Source of the DNA: Synoicihabitans lomoniglobus
GTDB lineage: Bacteria; Verrucomicrobiota; Verrucomicrobiia; Opitutales; Opitutaceae
Assembly (NCBI RefSeq): GCF_029023725.1
Contig: NZ_CP119075.1
Span: forward strand, 3,591,501 to 3,655,500
Reading direction: 5' to 3'
Length of the DNA: 64,000 nucleotides
Shown: piece after piece, positions 19,532 to 29,591 of the stretch
Position numbering within the stretch: position 1 is the first letter of the stretch
Layout of the letters: each line of letters begins with the position of its first letter
Position numbers and translations under genes: made by a program
Notes under the pieces: model-generated
What the model was told of the DNA's origin: nothing
What the model saw: only the letters and a program-made list of their open reading frames with translations
Database searches by the model: none

Positions 19532-20275
19532 TCAGATTTGGAAGTCAGGCTGGCCGCTGATTTCGTGCAAACCGCATTCGCGCTTCTGGCCACCGAAGCG
19601 CGTGTCTTCCTCGGACATGCCCGCCGACAACGGCGTGGTGCTGTGCCAGTCGCCCAACGAGACGTAACCTTGCTCCCACAGGGGATGATACGGCAAATCG
19701 TGCTGCGTGAGATACCGATGCACCTCCCGGTTGTCCCAATCAATGATCGGGTGAATTTTGGTGACTTTGTTCTGGCTCTGCACCACCGGCAACTGCTCCC
19801 GCGTGCTCGCTTGGCTGCGGCGTAAACCGGCCAACCAAGCCGTCGCTCCGAGCTCCTTCACGGCTCGATCCATGGGCTCAACTTTGTTGATCAGATTATA
19901 CTGCTTGAGCTCCTCTTCCCCGCGTTCCCAACGCTTGCCAAACATCGCTTCCTGGCGCGCGGCCGAGAGTTGGGGATTGAAAACCTTGAGGTTGAGATCG
20001 AGACGGCGCGTCAATTCGTCGGCGAAACGATAGGTCTCCGGAAACAGGTAACCGGTGTCGATGAACACGACCGGAATGCGCGGTGCCACCTGCGTGACCA
20101 GGTGCAACATGACCGCCGATTGCACCCCGAAGCTCGTCGTGAGGATCAGTTGCTCACCATAGGTATCCACGGCCCAGCGCACCCGGGCAGCTGCGTCCAA
20201 AGCTTCCAATTCAGGCTCGGACGGACGGGTGGCGACGGCGGTGGCTGCACTCATGACAGTCGCAACCTGCGTCAT
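19532..20275 (-). CDS. cysH: Phosphoadenylyl-sulfate (PAPS) reductase
   Basis: 247 residues. Sulfate assimilation: reduces PAPS to sulfite using thioredoxin. The PP-loop is [48 protein letters not shown] and [15 protein letters not shown] are standard CysH blocks. The C-terminal ECGLH carries the single redox cysteine. The paired CC...CxxC iron-sulfur ligands of APS reductases are absent, so the PAPS-type reaction is favoured. It follows valS on the same strand after 61 bp that contain two inverted repeats, so it may have its own promoter. No other cys genes are nearby. Confidence 0.92.
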   Translation of the reverse strand: MTQVATVMSAATAVATRPSEPELEALDAAARVRWAVDTYGEQLILTTSFGVQSAVMLHLVTQVAPRIPVVFIDTGYLFPETYRFADELTRRLDLNLKVFNPQLSAARQEAMFGKRWERGEEELKQYNLINKVEPMDRAVKELGATAWLAGLRRSQASTREQLPVVQSQNKVTKIHPIIDWDNREVHRYLTQHDLPYHPLWEQGYVSLGDWHSTTPLSAGMSEEDTRFGGQKRECGLHEISGQPDFQI

Positions 20276-20281
20276 TTATCC

Positions 20282-20339
20282 GCGGAGTAAAGTCCGCTTT
20301 ATGAGTTTGTTGATAAATTAACTATAGTTCATTGAACTA
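20282..20339 (-). promoter_or_regulatory. cysH upstream region with two inverted repeats (putative operator)
   Basis: The AT-rich 61-bp gap upstream of cysH holds TAGTTCA-T-TGAACTA (20325-20339, 7-bp perfect arms, overlapping the valS stop codon) and GCGGA-GTAAAG-TCCGC (20282-20297). The first could be a repressor operator or a weak valS terminator. No convincing -35/-10 pair could be fixed by eye. Confidence 0.4.
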
Positions 20340-23075
20340 CAGCGCCTTAAGTAATCGTTCAACTTCCGCGGCTTTGGCTTCGAGGTCGGCTAATTGCTTC
20401 TTGGCCCCGTCAATCACCGCGGGTGGTGCTTTGCTAACGAACGCCTCGTTGCTGAGGCGCCCCTTGGTGCCGGCGATATGTTTGCCGAGTTGAGCGAGTT
20501 CCTTGGTCAAACGCGCGCGTTCCGCCGCCGGATCCACTGTGACGCCCGTATCCAAATACAACGTGCCAAACGGCGTCACGATCGCGGGCAAGGCCGGTTC
20601 GTCAGCCGTGCGAGCGATCGATTCCGTGCCGATGAGGCGGACGAGCTTTGCCAGGTGCGGTTCGACGGCCGTCCACCCCGCGTCGTCGGCAACGAGCTGG
20701 AACGTGACGTCGCGCTTCTGGGCCACCGCTTGGTCGGCCTTGAGCTGACGTGCCTGCGACGTGAACTGCTTCAACTGATCGACGAGCACGGACGCACCGG
20801 TGTCGACGGCGGCACCGCGGGATGCGATGGCCTCCGCCAGATCCGCCGCCGTTTCCAGTCGGTTGTCCTGCAGGAAGGTGCCTTCCGCGCCGTAACCCAG
20901 TTGACTCCATAATTCCTCCGCGATGAACGGAGCGAACGGCTCGAAGAGCAGCAGGAACTGGCGAATGACCAAGTCCTGCACCGCCAGCGCGTGGTCCTTG
21001 ACCGCCGGATCCTGCACGCGGGTCTTGGCGACCTCCACATACCAGTCGCAAAAATCGTTCCAGAAAAACGAATACAGTTTTTGCGTGGCTGCCGCGAATT
21101 CGAACTCGACGAAGCTCTTTTCCAACGTGCGCATGGCGTCGAGCAGCGCCGCCAGAATGGCGTGATCGTCTTCGTCAAACTGAGCCGGATCAAGCCGCGC
21201 CAGGATGGCGTCGAGCGAGCGGTTGTCGCTCATGTCGCCACTCATCGTGCGGAAGCGGCACGCATTCCAGAGTTTGTTGCAGAAGTTCTTGCCGGTCTCG
21301 ATCCGACTTTCGTCGAACTTCACGTCCTGACCGAGCGGAGCCATTTGCAACAGACCGAAGCGCAGGCCGTCGGCCCCATACGACTTGATGAGATCAAGCG
21401 GGTCGGGCGAGTTGCCGAGCGTCTTCGACATCTTGCGCCCCTGCTTGTCGCGCACGATGCCGTTGAAATAGACATGTTTGAACGGGATGCGTTGTTCGAC
21501 CGGCGCTCCCGGGCGGGCGAATTCGAGACCCGCCATAATCATGCGGGCGACCCAGAAGAAGATAATGTCCGCGCCCGTGGCCAACGTGGTCGTCGGGTAA
21601 AACGCGTCGAAGTTCGACTTGGCTTCCGCCTCCGGATCGGGCCAGCCGAGCGTGCCCATGGGCCACAGCCAGGACGACGCCCAGGTATCGAGGACATCCG
21701 CCTCTTGATCCCAGTTTTCCGGGTCGGTCGGTCCTTCGAGCGAAACGTGAATCTTGCTCGGATCCTGCAGATCGGCCTCCGTCAAGGTCTCCTTGTCGAT
21801 ACCCTTGCGATACCACACCGGGACGCGGTGGCCCCACCAGAGTTGGCGGCTGATGCACCAATCCTGAATGTTCTCCAACCAGTTCAGGTAAACCTTGGTC
21901 CACCGTTGCGGGTGCAACTGCACCAACCCGTCGCGCACGACTTGCTTGGCTTCCTCGACGCGCGGATAGCGCAGCCACCATTGCTGCATCAGGCGCGGCT
22001 CAATCGGCACTCCGGCTCGTTGCGAGTAGCCGACATTGTTTTCATACGGCTTGGCCTCGATGAGGTTGCCCCGCTCTTCGAGCAACTCGGCAGCACGTTT
22101 GCGTCCGGCGAAACGTTCCATGCCAGCCAATTCGGGACCGGCGGCGGCGTTAAGGGTGCCGTCGGGCTCCAAGCAGTCGATGACCTCCAACCCGTTGCGT
22201 TGGCCGATCTCAAAGTCGACCTTGTCATGCGCCGGGGTGACTTTGAGCGCTCCGCCGCCGAATTCCATTTCGACCATCTCATCGGTGATGATGGGAAGCG
22301 CCACGCGTTCGCCGATCGGCCGCCACACGTGCTTGCCGATGAGCGCCGCAAAACGTTCGTCCTTCGGGTGGACCGCGACGGCAACGTCGGCCCCGATCGT
22401 TTCGGGCCGCGTGGTTTCGAGCACGATGTGGGTCGTCTCGCCGACCGGCTCAACCAACTCGTAACGAATGCGCCAGATGTGGCCCTTGGTCGGCCGCATT
22501 TCGACTTCTTCGTCGGACAATGCCGTGAGTGATGCCGGACACCAGTTGACCATGCGCTTGCCGCGATAGATGTGTCCCCCCTGGAAAAGCTTCACGAACG
22601 CCGTCAGCACCGACTTCGAGTAAGCCGGATCCATGGTGAAATTTGTGCGATCCCAGTCACACGAGCAGCCCAACTCGCGCAGTTGCTGCAGGATCTTGTC
22701 GCCCTTTTCGTGCCGCCAGTCCCAGACCCGTTCGAGGAACGCCTCGCGACCGAGATCGTAGCGAGATTTGCCTTCGGTCTTCTTGAGATGCTTCTCGACC
22801 ATCGTCTGCGTGGCAATACCGGCGTGATCGGTGCCAGGAATCCACAGGGCGGCTTTGCCTTCGAGGCGGGCGCGGCGGATCAACACATCCTGCAGGGTGT
22901 TGTTGAGCACATGGCCCATGTGCAGAATGCCGGTCACGTTCGGTGGGGGGATGACGATGGAATAGGTTTCCTGCCCCGGGGCAGCTGCTCCGGCAAAGCA
23001 GCCGGCCTGCTGCCAGGCGGCATACCATTTGGCTTCAACGTCTTGGGCTTCGTAGCTCTTGGTGATCTCGGGCAT
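20337..23075 (-). CDS. valS: Valyl-tRNA synthetase
   Basis: 912 residues from the ATG at 23075 (MPEITKSYEAQDVEAKWY), the standard ValS beginning; 40 further open codons upstream look non-coding. The class I signature HMGH lies at residues 52-55 within PPPNVTGILHMGHVLNN, and KMSKT at about 548 (GRKMSKTLGNSPDP). The editing domain carries TTRPETIGADVAVAVHP. A C-terminal coiled coil (ARLTKELAQLGKHIAG to the end) is the tRNA-binding arm typical of ValS. The stop codon overlaps a palindrome before cysH. Confidence 0.97.
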   Translation of the reverse strand: MPEITKSYEAQDVEAKWYAAWQQAGCFAGAAAPGQETYSIVIPPPNVTGILHMGHVLNNTLQDVLIRRARLEGKAALWIPGTDHAGIATQTMVEKHLKKTEGKSRYDLGREAFLERVWDWRHEKGDKILQQLRELGCSCDWDRTNFTMDPAYSKSVLTAFVKLFQGGHIYRGKRMVNWCPASLTALSDEEVEMRPTKGHIWRIRYELVEPVGETTHIVLETTRPETIGADVAVAVHPKDERFAALIGKHVWRPIGERVALPIITDEMVEMEFGGGALKVTPAHDKVDFEIGQRNGLEVIDCLEPDGTLNAAAGPELAGMERFAGRKRAAELLEERGNLIEAKPYENNVGYSQRAGVPIEPRLMQQWWLRYPRVEEAKQVVRDGLVQLHPQRWTKVYLNWLENIQDWCISRQLWWGHRVPVWYRKGIDKETLTEADLQDPSKIHVSLEGPTDPENWDQEADVLDTWASSWLWPMGTLGWPDPEAEAKSNFDAFYPTTTLATGADIIFFWVARMIMAGLEFARPGAPVEQRIPFKHVYFNGIVRDKQGRKMSKTLGNSPDPLDLIKSYGADGLRFGLLQMAPLGQDVKFDESRIETGKNFCNKLWNACRFRTMSGDMSDNRSLDAILARLDPAQFDEDDHAILAALLDAMRTLEKSFVEFEFAAATQKLYSFFWNDFCDWYVEVAKTRVQDPAVKDHALAVQDLVIRQFLLLFEPFAPFIAEELWSQLGYGAEGTFLQDNRLETAADLAEAIASRGAAVDTGASVLVDQLKQFTSQARQLKADQAVAQKRDVTFQLVADDAGWTAVEPHLAKLVRLIGTESIARTADEPALPAIVTPFGTLYLDTGVTVDPAAERARLTKELAQLGKHIAGTKGRLSNEAFVSKAPPAVIDGAKKQLADLEAKAAEVERLLKAL

Positions 23076-23155
23076 GGCGATAAATTGAACCTCCCACCGA
23101 ACGGCCCGCGGCTGACTCTGGCAAGCGCTGAGACGGGTCGCGGGGCTCGGACGCC

Positions 23156-23191
23156 AAAAACGCGCCGGCCCGAAATTGCGGGACCGGCGCG
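23156..23191 (-). terminator. Rho-independent terminator
   Basis: On the minus strand an 8-bp perfect stem CGCGCCGG/CCGGCGCG (with a further CCCG/CGGG pairing inside the loop) is followed directly by TTTTT. It stands about 40 bp after the stop of the mono-haem cytochrome gene and before valS, so it separates the two transcripts. Confidence 0.85.
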
Positions 23192-23232
23192 GCATCGAAA
23201 CCGAGATGATGCGGTGGAGGTGAAGCGGACGC

Positions 23233-24636
23233 CTACGGCTTGGCGGGCGTCTTCAGCGTGCCGCGATGCACGTCGTTGCCGTTTTCCCAATACTGCACCG
23301 AATACAGCCCTTGTTCGATCTGGGTTTTGTATTCGACGAAGTTCTCGATGCTCTTCGAAAGCTGTAAACTGTAGTCCAGCGCGATGGCTCTACCGGGATT
23401 GAACGGGTGACCACAGTCGATGTTACGGAACCACTGCATCCAGTAATCGTCGGCCGGCGCCCCTTGGCTGGCCGGCGGATTGGCGGGAGGATTGTTCAGA
23501 AACGGCAGGATCGAAGTGACGACGGGATACTGCGCCGTGCTGTGGCATGACATGCAGCTCGAAAGTGGATTATCGACGGGACCATTGAGGCGAAATCCCC
23601 AACCCAAATGCGTGGGAGGTAATTCTTTGCGGTCGTTGATCTTCGTTTCCTTCAGCGCCGGATTCTGCCGGGTCACGGTCGGAGTCGGGTTGGAGAGGTT
23701 GACTCTCACGTCCGGGTCGTTGCCCCACATGAGACCGACCGGCACCAGATTGGCCCAGCGGTTTTTTTCGCCCATCTCACCGTTATAAACGAAGGTGCCA
23801 AACACCCAGCCGCCGGTTTCGTCGGCCCGCGGGTCGCGCACCATGATATCCATCTGAATCAATTGCACACCTGCCTGCATGCGCGAGGTGTCGGTCGACG
23901 GCAGCGCGGGGTCGACATCCTTGGCATAAACGTAGGCCTGCCACGTCACCGGATCGGTCAGGTAGGGGACTTGGGTTTCATCCAACGTCGTGAACAGCAA
24001 TTTGGCCACCACCGTGCCGATGGGAAACCCCTTGCCACCGGCCATGACCGCGAGATTGGGATCACCGGGATCGGCCCAGACTTGGCCAATCTTATATCCC
24101 CCCAAGTCGTTATAAAAACCGACCGCATAGGCGTGACTGACCTGCGTCTGCTGCGGCCCCAGCATCCGCTCGTTGATCGGCCCTTCCTGCGTGAGCCCGT
24201 GAAAGCCTTCGCGACCGGTTGGGCCCCAGTGCTGCCACGGGACATGAAACCAATCCCGCACTTTGTTATCTTCGAGAAAGAACGAGTTTTCGATGCCATC
24301 GGGCCGCGCATTGCCTTCAAAAACGTAGCGACGCACTTCCATGATGTAGTCGCGCCACGACGTTTCGAAGTCGATGTCCAGAATTCGCTTCACGCCTGCA
24401 TCCATTTTGGGTTTCCGCTGCGGAAAATCCTGGGCCAGCACGAAAACTCGATCGTGGTAACTGTCGGCCGAAAGCATGAATCCGAAGTCAGGGAAATCGG
24501 GAAGTCCCTGTTCTTCCTGGTAGAGCGTCTCGAGGGTGGATTTTAGCGAATCCTGGGCCAGCACTCCGGCCTGGCTCCCCATGAAAAGGGCGCCGAAAAA
24601 TATGACGGCGCACCGGTGTTGATTTAAAGCATACAT
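23233..24636 (-). CDS. Secreted mono-haem cytochrome c-like protein
   Basis: 467 residues with a signal peptide (CAVIFFGALFMGSQAGVLAQ). One c-type haem motif, CMSCH, lies near residue 360 (NPLSSCMSCHSTAQYP). The long N-terminal section is Trp- and aromatic-rich (RDWFHVPWQHWGPTGREGFH) and does not resemble a standard cytochrome fold that I can name. The C-terminal part contains YWMQWFRNIDCGHPFNPG, then ends shortly after. A single haem at the C-terminal third of a large periplasmic protein suggests an electron-accepting domain attached to an unknown enzymatic or binding domain. It is monocistronic: a terminator follows and the divergent glnD begins 291 bp upstream. Confidence 0.75.
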   Translation of the reverse strand: MYALNQHRCAVIFFGALFMGSQAGVLAQDSLKSTLETLYQEEQGLPDFPDFGFMLSADSYHDRVFVLAQDFPQRKPKMDAGVKRILDIDFETSWRDYIMEVRRYVFEGNARPDGIENSFFLEDNKVRDWFHVPWQHWGPTGREGFHGLTQEGPINERMLGPQQTQVSHAYAVGFYNDLGGYKIGQVWADPGDPNLAVMAGGKGFPIGTVVAKLLFTTLDETQVPYLTDPVTWQAYVYAKDVDPALPSTDTSRMQAGVQLIQMDIMVRDPRADETGGWVFGTFVYNGEMGEKNRWANLVPVGLMWGNDPDVRVNLSNPTPTVTRQNPALKETKINDRKELPPTHLGWGFRLNGPVDNPLSSCMSCHSTAQYPVVTSILPFLNNPPANPPASQGAPADDYWMQWFRNIDCGHPFNPGRAIALDYSLQLSKSIENFVEYKTQIEQGLYSVQYWENGNDVHRGTLKTPAKP

Positions 24637-24927
24637 GTTGGTAGCTGGGGTTTAACGATTTAGCGAATAAACGCAGATGCATCCGAGCTCCGGTCACGGA
24701 GTCGTTCGGCGGGGGTAAACATGATGCGAAATCGCACCACGGCGGGAGCCAGCAAGCATGCCGGAACAGTTAAAAACCGACCCGGCGAAGCCTCTCCCGC
24801 CTATAACGGCCGAATACCTCGCGATCTTTCAAAAATAAGGCGGGGCACCGCTTTCTTCGGTCCGGACGGCCAAACTTGGACGTTGCACGGTAGGCCCACT
24901 CCAACGGATCGTTCCGGCTGCCTGCCG

Positions 24928-27735
24928 ATGTCCGACCTCACTCAGCAACACGCCCTCGAACGCTTGAACTTTACCGGCGACACCTCCGTCGCGGATCGGA
25001 CGTCGGCTTGCAAAAACTTCCTCCAACTCGAGACCAGCCGGCTCAAAATGCGTCACGACTCCGGCGCGCCGGGCACCGAAACCGCCGCCGAACTGGCCCA
25101 CGCGGTCGATGTGATGCTGGTGCAACTTTTCGAGTGCGCCCTCGGCACCTGGGAACGCGCCAACGGTAAACTCCCCAGTTCGGTCAGCCTGATCGCACTG
25201 GGCGGCTACGGTCGCGCGGAACTGAGTCCGCTGAGCGACATCGACCTGATGTTCCTCTTCCCCGCCAAGACCCGTGCGTCGTTGGTGCAGCCGCTGCAGG
25301 AACATCTTACGCAGGAGATCCTTTACCCGCTGTGGGACTGCGGCCTCAAAGTCGGGCACTCCACGCGCACCCTGGACGAAGTCTTCAGCGAGGCCCGCAC
25401 CGAGATCCAATCCAAAACCGCCCTGCTCGAATCGCGTCTGCTCGCCGGTTCCGCCAGCTTATACGAGACGTTTGCGACCTCCTATCGCAGCTTTTACACG
25501 CGGGAAAACCCTGCACAGTATCTCACCGAGCGTCTCGAGGACCAAGCCAACCGACGCCAGAAATACGGCGGCACCGTTTTTCTCCAGGAACCCGACATCA
25601 AAAACGGCGTCGGCGGACTACGAGACTACCAGAACACCATCTGGATCGCCCGCGTGAAGCTCGACATCGACGACATCGACGAGCTCGTCACGCAGAAATA
25701 CATCCGCCCCAACGAGCTGAAGGCCTTTCAGCGCGCCTACCAGTTTCTCCTGCGCGTGCGCGCCGAACTGCATTTTCAAAGCAAGCGCCCGACTGACCTG
25801 CTGGATCTCGAAGCCCAACCTCGCATCGCCCTCGGCCTCGGCTACACCGCGCCGGAACTGCTGCGTCGGGTGGAGTTGTTCATGCGCGATTACTACCGCG
25901 CCGCCCAGACCATTTACCGGACGTCCAAAATCGTCGAAAACCGGCTCGCACTCAATCTGGAAGCTCCGCCGGACGCGAAGTTCTCCTTCGCCGATATCAT
26001 CCGGTCACGCCGCTACGAAAAGGTCCGCCGCATCGATGGTTTCCTGCTGCGCAGCAACGAACTTTCCGCCGGCAGCTCGCGCGTCTTTGCCGAGGATCCC
26101 GACCGGATGATTCGCGTGTTTCGCCACGCCCAACGCTTGGACGCGACCCTGCACTTCGACCTGCAGTCGCTCATCCGCGACAACGGAAGCCTCATCACCG
26201 GCGACGTAATCAGATCGCCCGATGCCAACGTCAGTTTCAAGGCGATCCTGCAGGAAGCCGGCTCGGTCCACCCGACGCTGAGCAAAATGCATGAGCTGGG
26301 CGTGCTCGGGCGCTTCATTCCGGAGTTCGATGGCCTGACCTGTCTGGTGCAGCACGAATATTACCACCGCTACACGGCCGATATTCATACCTTGAATACA
26401 ATCCGCGAGCTCGACGACATCCTCTCCTCCGACGATCCGAGCACGCAAAAATACCGGGCCGCCCTGCGGGAAACCCCCGAGCCCGAGTTGCTGTATCTCA
26501 TTCTGCTGCTGCACGATATCGGCAAGGCCAAAGGCATCCGTCACCACGCCGAATCCGGCGTGGAAATCGCCACGCCTCTGCTCACCCGTTTGGAGATCGA
26601 TGAGTCCAAACGCGATATTGTTACTTTTATTATTCGAAATCACCTCGTGATGGCACGGTTTTCGCAGAAACGGGATGTGGATGATCCCGCCACTGCTGAA
26701 GCTTTCGCCGAGACGATTTCAGAGCCCGACCTGCTCCGTTATCTCTACGTGCACACCTATTGTGACGCCCGGGGCACCGCCTCGGATTTGTGGAACAGCT
26801 ACAAGGACACGCTCCACCAACAACTCTACCGCAGCACGCTGGAGTATTTGGTTCACGGGGACGCCATTGCCGCACGTCATCGGAAACGCCTCCAGATGAT
26901 CCGTCACGAACTCATTGCCCGCCAAGTGCCCGGCGTCAGCGAAGACGAGATCTCCGCGCACTTCAACCTGCTGCCGGACCGCTACTTCCTCAACACCGAC
27001 CAAGCCGAGATCCTGCTGCATCTCCACATGGTCAACCAACTGCTCAAAACCATCGCCGCGACCGAATCCATTGGTTCGCTGCGCCCGGTGGTCGAATGGC
27101 GCAATGATCTCAACCGCTCGCTGACCGTTGTCCACATCGTGACTTGGGACCGGGCCGGCCTGTTCTTCAAACTTGCCGGCGCATTCAATGTGGCCGGGCT
27201 TTCCATTCTTTCCTCCAAAGTGGCCTCCCGGGGCGACCACATCGCCATCGATACGTTCTACGTCACCGAGCCGGGCGGCGGTCCCGTGGAGAGTGACAAG
27301 GTGCGGCAAATCTTCGACGACACGCTCGAAGCCGCCCTGCTTCACGACAAAGACTTGTTGCCCGAAATCGTGGCCCACGCGGAACAGGCCGCCTCCGCTC
27401 GTCGCTACACCCGCGACAATGGTCGGGCCGAAATGGTGCACGCCACCTTCCCCCCTCGCGTGGATATCTACCACGAACTTTCGATGGAGCGAACGATCGT
27501 CGAAGTGCAGGCCCCGGACCAAATCGGCCTGCTCTTCCGCGTCGCCCGCACCATCAGCGAGCATCAGTTTGACATCACCTTCGCCCGCATTGGCACGGAA
27601 CGACATATGGCGATCGACACCTTCTACATCGTCGATGTGAGCGAAGGCCCGATCAGTGATCCGCAGCGTCTGCAAAACCTGCAGGATGCCCTGAAGCTCA
27701 TCGTCACGCCGCGCGCCCCCGCCCACGCCTCATAA
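24928..27735 (+). CDS. glnD: [Protein-PII] uridylyltransferase / uridylyl-removing enzyme
   Basis: 935 residues from the ATG at 24928 (MSDLTQQHALERLNF); 69 further open codons upstream have no family likeness. The nucleotidyltransferase site GGYGRAELSPLSDIDLMF is intact. The HD hydrolase domain shows HDIGKAKG with nearby HH and a later R/D pair. Two ACT domains close the protein (VHIVTWDRAGLFFKLAG and VEVQAPDQIGLLFRVAR). GlnD uridylylates PII proteins under nitrogen limitation and removes UMP when glutamine is high. The preceding 291 bp between the divergent cytochrome gene and this start hold no gene I can see. Confidence 0.93.
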   Translation: MSDLTQQHALERLNFTGDTSVADRTSACKNFLQLETSRLKMRHDSGAPGTETAAELAHAVDVMLVQLFECALGTWERANGKLPSSVSLIALGGYGRAELSPLSDIDLMFLFPAKTRASLVQPLQEHLTQEILYPLWDCGLKVGHSTRTLDEVFSEARTEIQSKTALLESRLLAGSASLYETFATSYRSFYTRENPAQYLTERLEDQANRRQKYGGTVFLQEPDIKNGVGGLRDYQNTIWIARVKLDIDDIDELVTQKYIRPNELKAFQRAYQFLLRVRAELHFQSKRPTDLLDLEAQPRIALGLGYTAPELLRRVELFMRDYYRAAQTIYRTSKIVENRLALNLEAPPDAKFSFADIIRSRRYEKVRRIDGFLLRSNELSAGSSRVFAEDPDRMIRVFRHAQRLDATLHFDLQSLIRDNGSLITGDVIRSPDANVSFKAILQEAGSVHPTLSKMHELGVLGRFIPEFDGLTCLVQHEYYHRYTADIHTLNTIRELDDILSSDDPSTQKYRAALRETPEPELLYLILLLHDIGKAKGIRHHAESGVEIATPLLTRLEIDESKRDIVTFIIRNHLVMARFSQKRDVDDPATAEAFAETISEPDLLRYLYVHTYCDARGTASDLWNSYKDTLHQQLYRSTLEYLVHGDAIAARHRKRLQMIRHELIARQVPGVSEDEISAHFNLLPDRYFLNTDQAEILLHLHMVNQLLKTIAATESIGSLRPVVEWRNDLNRSLTVVHIVTWDRAGLFFKLAGAFNVAGLSILSSKVASRGDHIAIDTFYVTEPGGGPVESDKVRQIFDDTLEAALLHDKDLLPEIVAHAEQAASARRYTRDNGRAEMVHATFPPRVDIYHELSMERTIVEVQAPDQIGLLFRVARTISEHQFDITFARIGTERHMAIDTFYIVDVSEGPISDPQRLQNLQDALKLIVTPRAPAHAS

Positions 27736-27822
27736 CACCGGAAAAATTCCGGCCGCGCATTCGGCAACTTCGCTCCAACTTAGACTGGCCCCGGCGGCCC
27801 CGGTCTCGCCACACTGCCGCAC

Positions 27823-29532
27823 GTGGAGCTCCCTGCCGACCCTCGCACTCTTCCCGCCCTTTATCGCATCAGCACGCTCGCCGGCCGTCGCGATGAACCG
27901 CGTCAGATCCTGCATGCGATCCTTAAAATCGTGATCGATGCCCTCGGGGCCGTGTCGGGCGACATTTCCCTGCTCAATCCCGACACCGGTAAGCTGGAGA
28001 TCGAAATCGCCGACAAAGGCGACGGCACGCCCAACGAGAGCCTCTCACTGCGTCTCGGCCAGGGCATCACCGGCTGGGTCGCCTTTCACGGTCGCCCGCA
28101 GCTGGTCATGGACGTGGAGCGCGATCCGCGCTACGTGCGCGTCCGCGAAAATGTTCGCACCGAAATGGTCACTCCCATGATCGGCGCCAACAGCCAGGTT
28201 ATGGGCGTTATCAACGTCGACGGCGACCGCGTGGGCGGCTTCAACGACATGGATCTCGAGCTCATGCTCGCCCTCACCGCCGAAGCCACCACGGTAATGG
28301 AGCGCCACTGGGAACTGCTCAATCTGCGCGGCAAGGAGCGCCAGCTCTCCACCCTCATTTCGATCGGCCAAACCCTGGTTTCCAAATTTGAGCCGCAGGA
28401 GCTTTTTGAGAGCATGACGCGGGACGCCCGCACCATCACCAACTCCCGGGCGTGCGCGCTCTACCTCCACGACGCCGAGGCGCAAACCGCCCGACTCGTC
28501 GCCTTCGACGGTCCCGAGTCCACCCAACTCCCCCACGAGGAGCTTCCCCTCGACACCTGTCTCGTATCCTCGGCGATTCATACGAAGCGTTCCGTCGAGT
28601 TTTCCGACATTCAGTCTCCCGAGTTCGTCGATGTGATCGATCTCCCCCGCGAGCCGAATCTGCGCTCCATGCTGGCCACGCCCATGGCGATTGAGCAAGA
28701 GATCATCGGCGTGCTGGTCGTGTTCACGTCCGTGGTTCACCGGTTCAACAACGACGAAAAACGTCTCGCCCGCGCCCTCACCAGTCTCGGCGCCGTCGCC
28801 CTCCAAAATTCTCGTCTCTACGCCCGCGTTTTTCAAAGCGAGGCCACCCTGCGCAAGAACGAGCAGCTCACCACGCTCGGTCTGCTCGCCGCCGAGATCG
28901 CGCACGAGATCCGCAACCCGCTCACCGTGCTCAAGCTCCTCTTCAGCACGCTGCGCCTCGACTACCCCGAAGGCGATCCGCGCAAGACCGATGTGCGCGT
29001 GATTACGGAAAAGCTGGATCAACTCGAAGCCATCGTCAGTCGGGTGCTCAACTTCGCCAAGGCGCCCTCCAGCCTGCATTCCCGCTGGAACGTGAGCGAC
29101 ATCATCGAGGACACCTTGGTGCTTATTCGCCTCAAACTCACCCAAGGCAAGATCCAGCTCAACTACGACGCCCCCGAGCAGTCCCTGATCGTCGATGTGC
29201 ACAAGGGCCAGCTTCAGCAGGTGTTGCTCAACCTGCTCATCAACGCCACCCAGGTCATGCCCGACGGCGGCCGCATCACCCTGAGCGTGACGGCGGAGCA
29301 CCCGCCCGAGGGCGATCGCCTCGTGCGTATCGATGTTTCCGATACCGGCCCCGGCATCCCCGCCGAGATGCGCGACCGTATCTTTGACTCGTTTCTGTCC
29401 GGTCGTCCCGATGGCACCGGTCTCGGTCTGGCCATCGCCAAGCGCATCCTCGCCAGCCACCACGGCGACATCGATCTGCGCGCTTCCGGTCCGGAGGGCA
29501 CCACCATGAGTATCATCCTGCCCTTGGCCTAG
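27823..29532 (+). CDS. GAF-domain sensor histidine kinase
   Basis: 569 residues, soluble, GTG start. Two GAF domains: the first about 25-160 (LRLGQGITGWVAFHGRPQ, VMGVINVDGDRVGGF), the second about 185-335 (STLISIGQTLVSKFEPQELF, MLATPMAIEQEIIGVLVVFT). The HisKA box is AAEIAHEIRNPLTVLKLL, followed by HATPase with N box LLNLLINATQVM, G1 DTGPGIP and G2 GRPDGTGLGLAIAK. The EIRNP form is that of the NtrB/AtoS-like class. It lies 87 bp after glnD on the same strand, with a CCGGAA/TTCCGG hairpin at 27738-27752 between them. No response regulator is adjacent, so its partner is encoded elsewhere. Confidence 0.9.
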   Translation: MELPADPRTLPALYRISTLAGRRDEPRQILHAILKIVIDALGAVSGDISLLNPDTGKLEIEIADKGDGTPNESLSLRLGQGITGWVAFHGRPQLVMDVERDPRYVRVRENVRTEMVTPMIGANSQVMGVINVDGDRVGGFNDMDLELMLALTAEATTVMERHWELLNLRGKERQLSTLISIGQTLVSKFEPQELFESMTRDARTITNSRACALYLHDAEAQTARLVAFDGPESTQLPHEELPLDTCLVSSAIHTKRSVEFSDIQSPEFVDVIDLPREPNLRSMLATPMAIEQEIIGVLVVFTSVVHRFNNDEKRLARALTSLGAVALQNSRLYARVFQSEATLRKNEQLTTLGLLAAEIAHEIRNPLTVLKLLFSTLRLDYPEGDPRKTDVRVITEKLDQLEAIVSRVLNFAKAPSSLHSRWNVSDIIEDTLVLIRLKLTQGKIQLNYDAPEQSLIVDVHKGQLQQVLLNLLINATQVMPDGGRITLSVTAEHPPEGDRLVRIDVSDTGPGIPAEMRDRIFDSFLSGRPDGTGLGLAIAKRILASHHGDIDLRASGPEGTTMSIILPLA

Positions 29533-29591
29533 GCCGACCACCCCCGCCGGTTTCAACTTTTCCACGTTTCCAAATTTCCGCGTTTTCCCCC

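Noticed and set aside
20991..22532. 513-codon plus-strand frame over valS
   Set aside because: valS is certain on the minus strand from its HMGH and KMSKT motifs.
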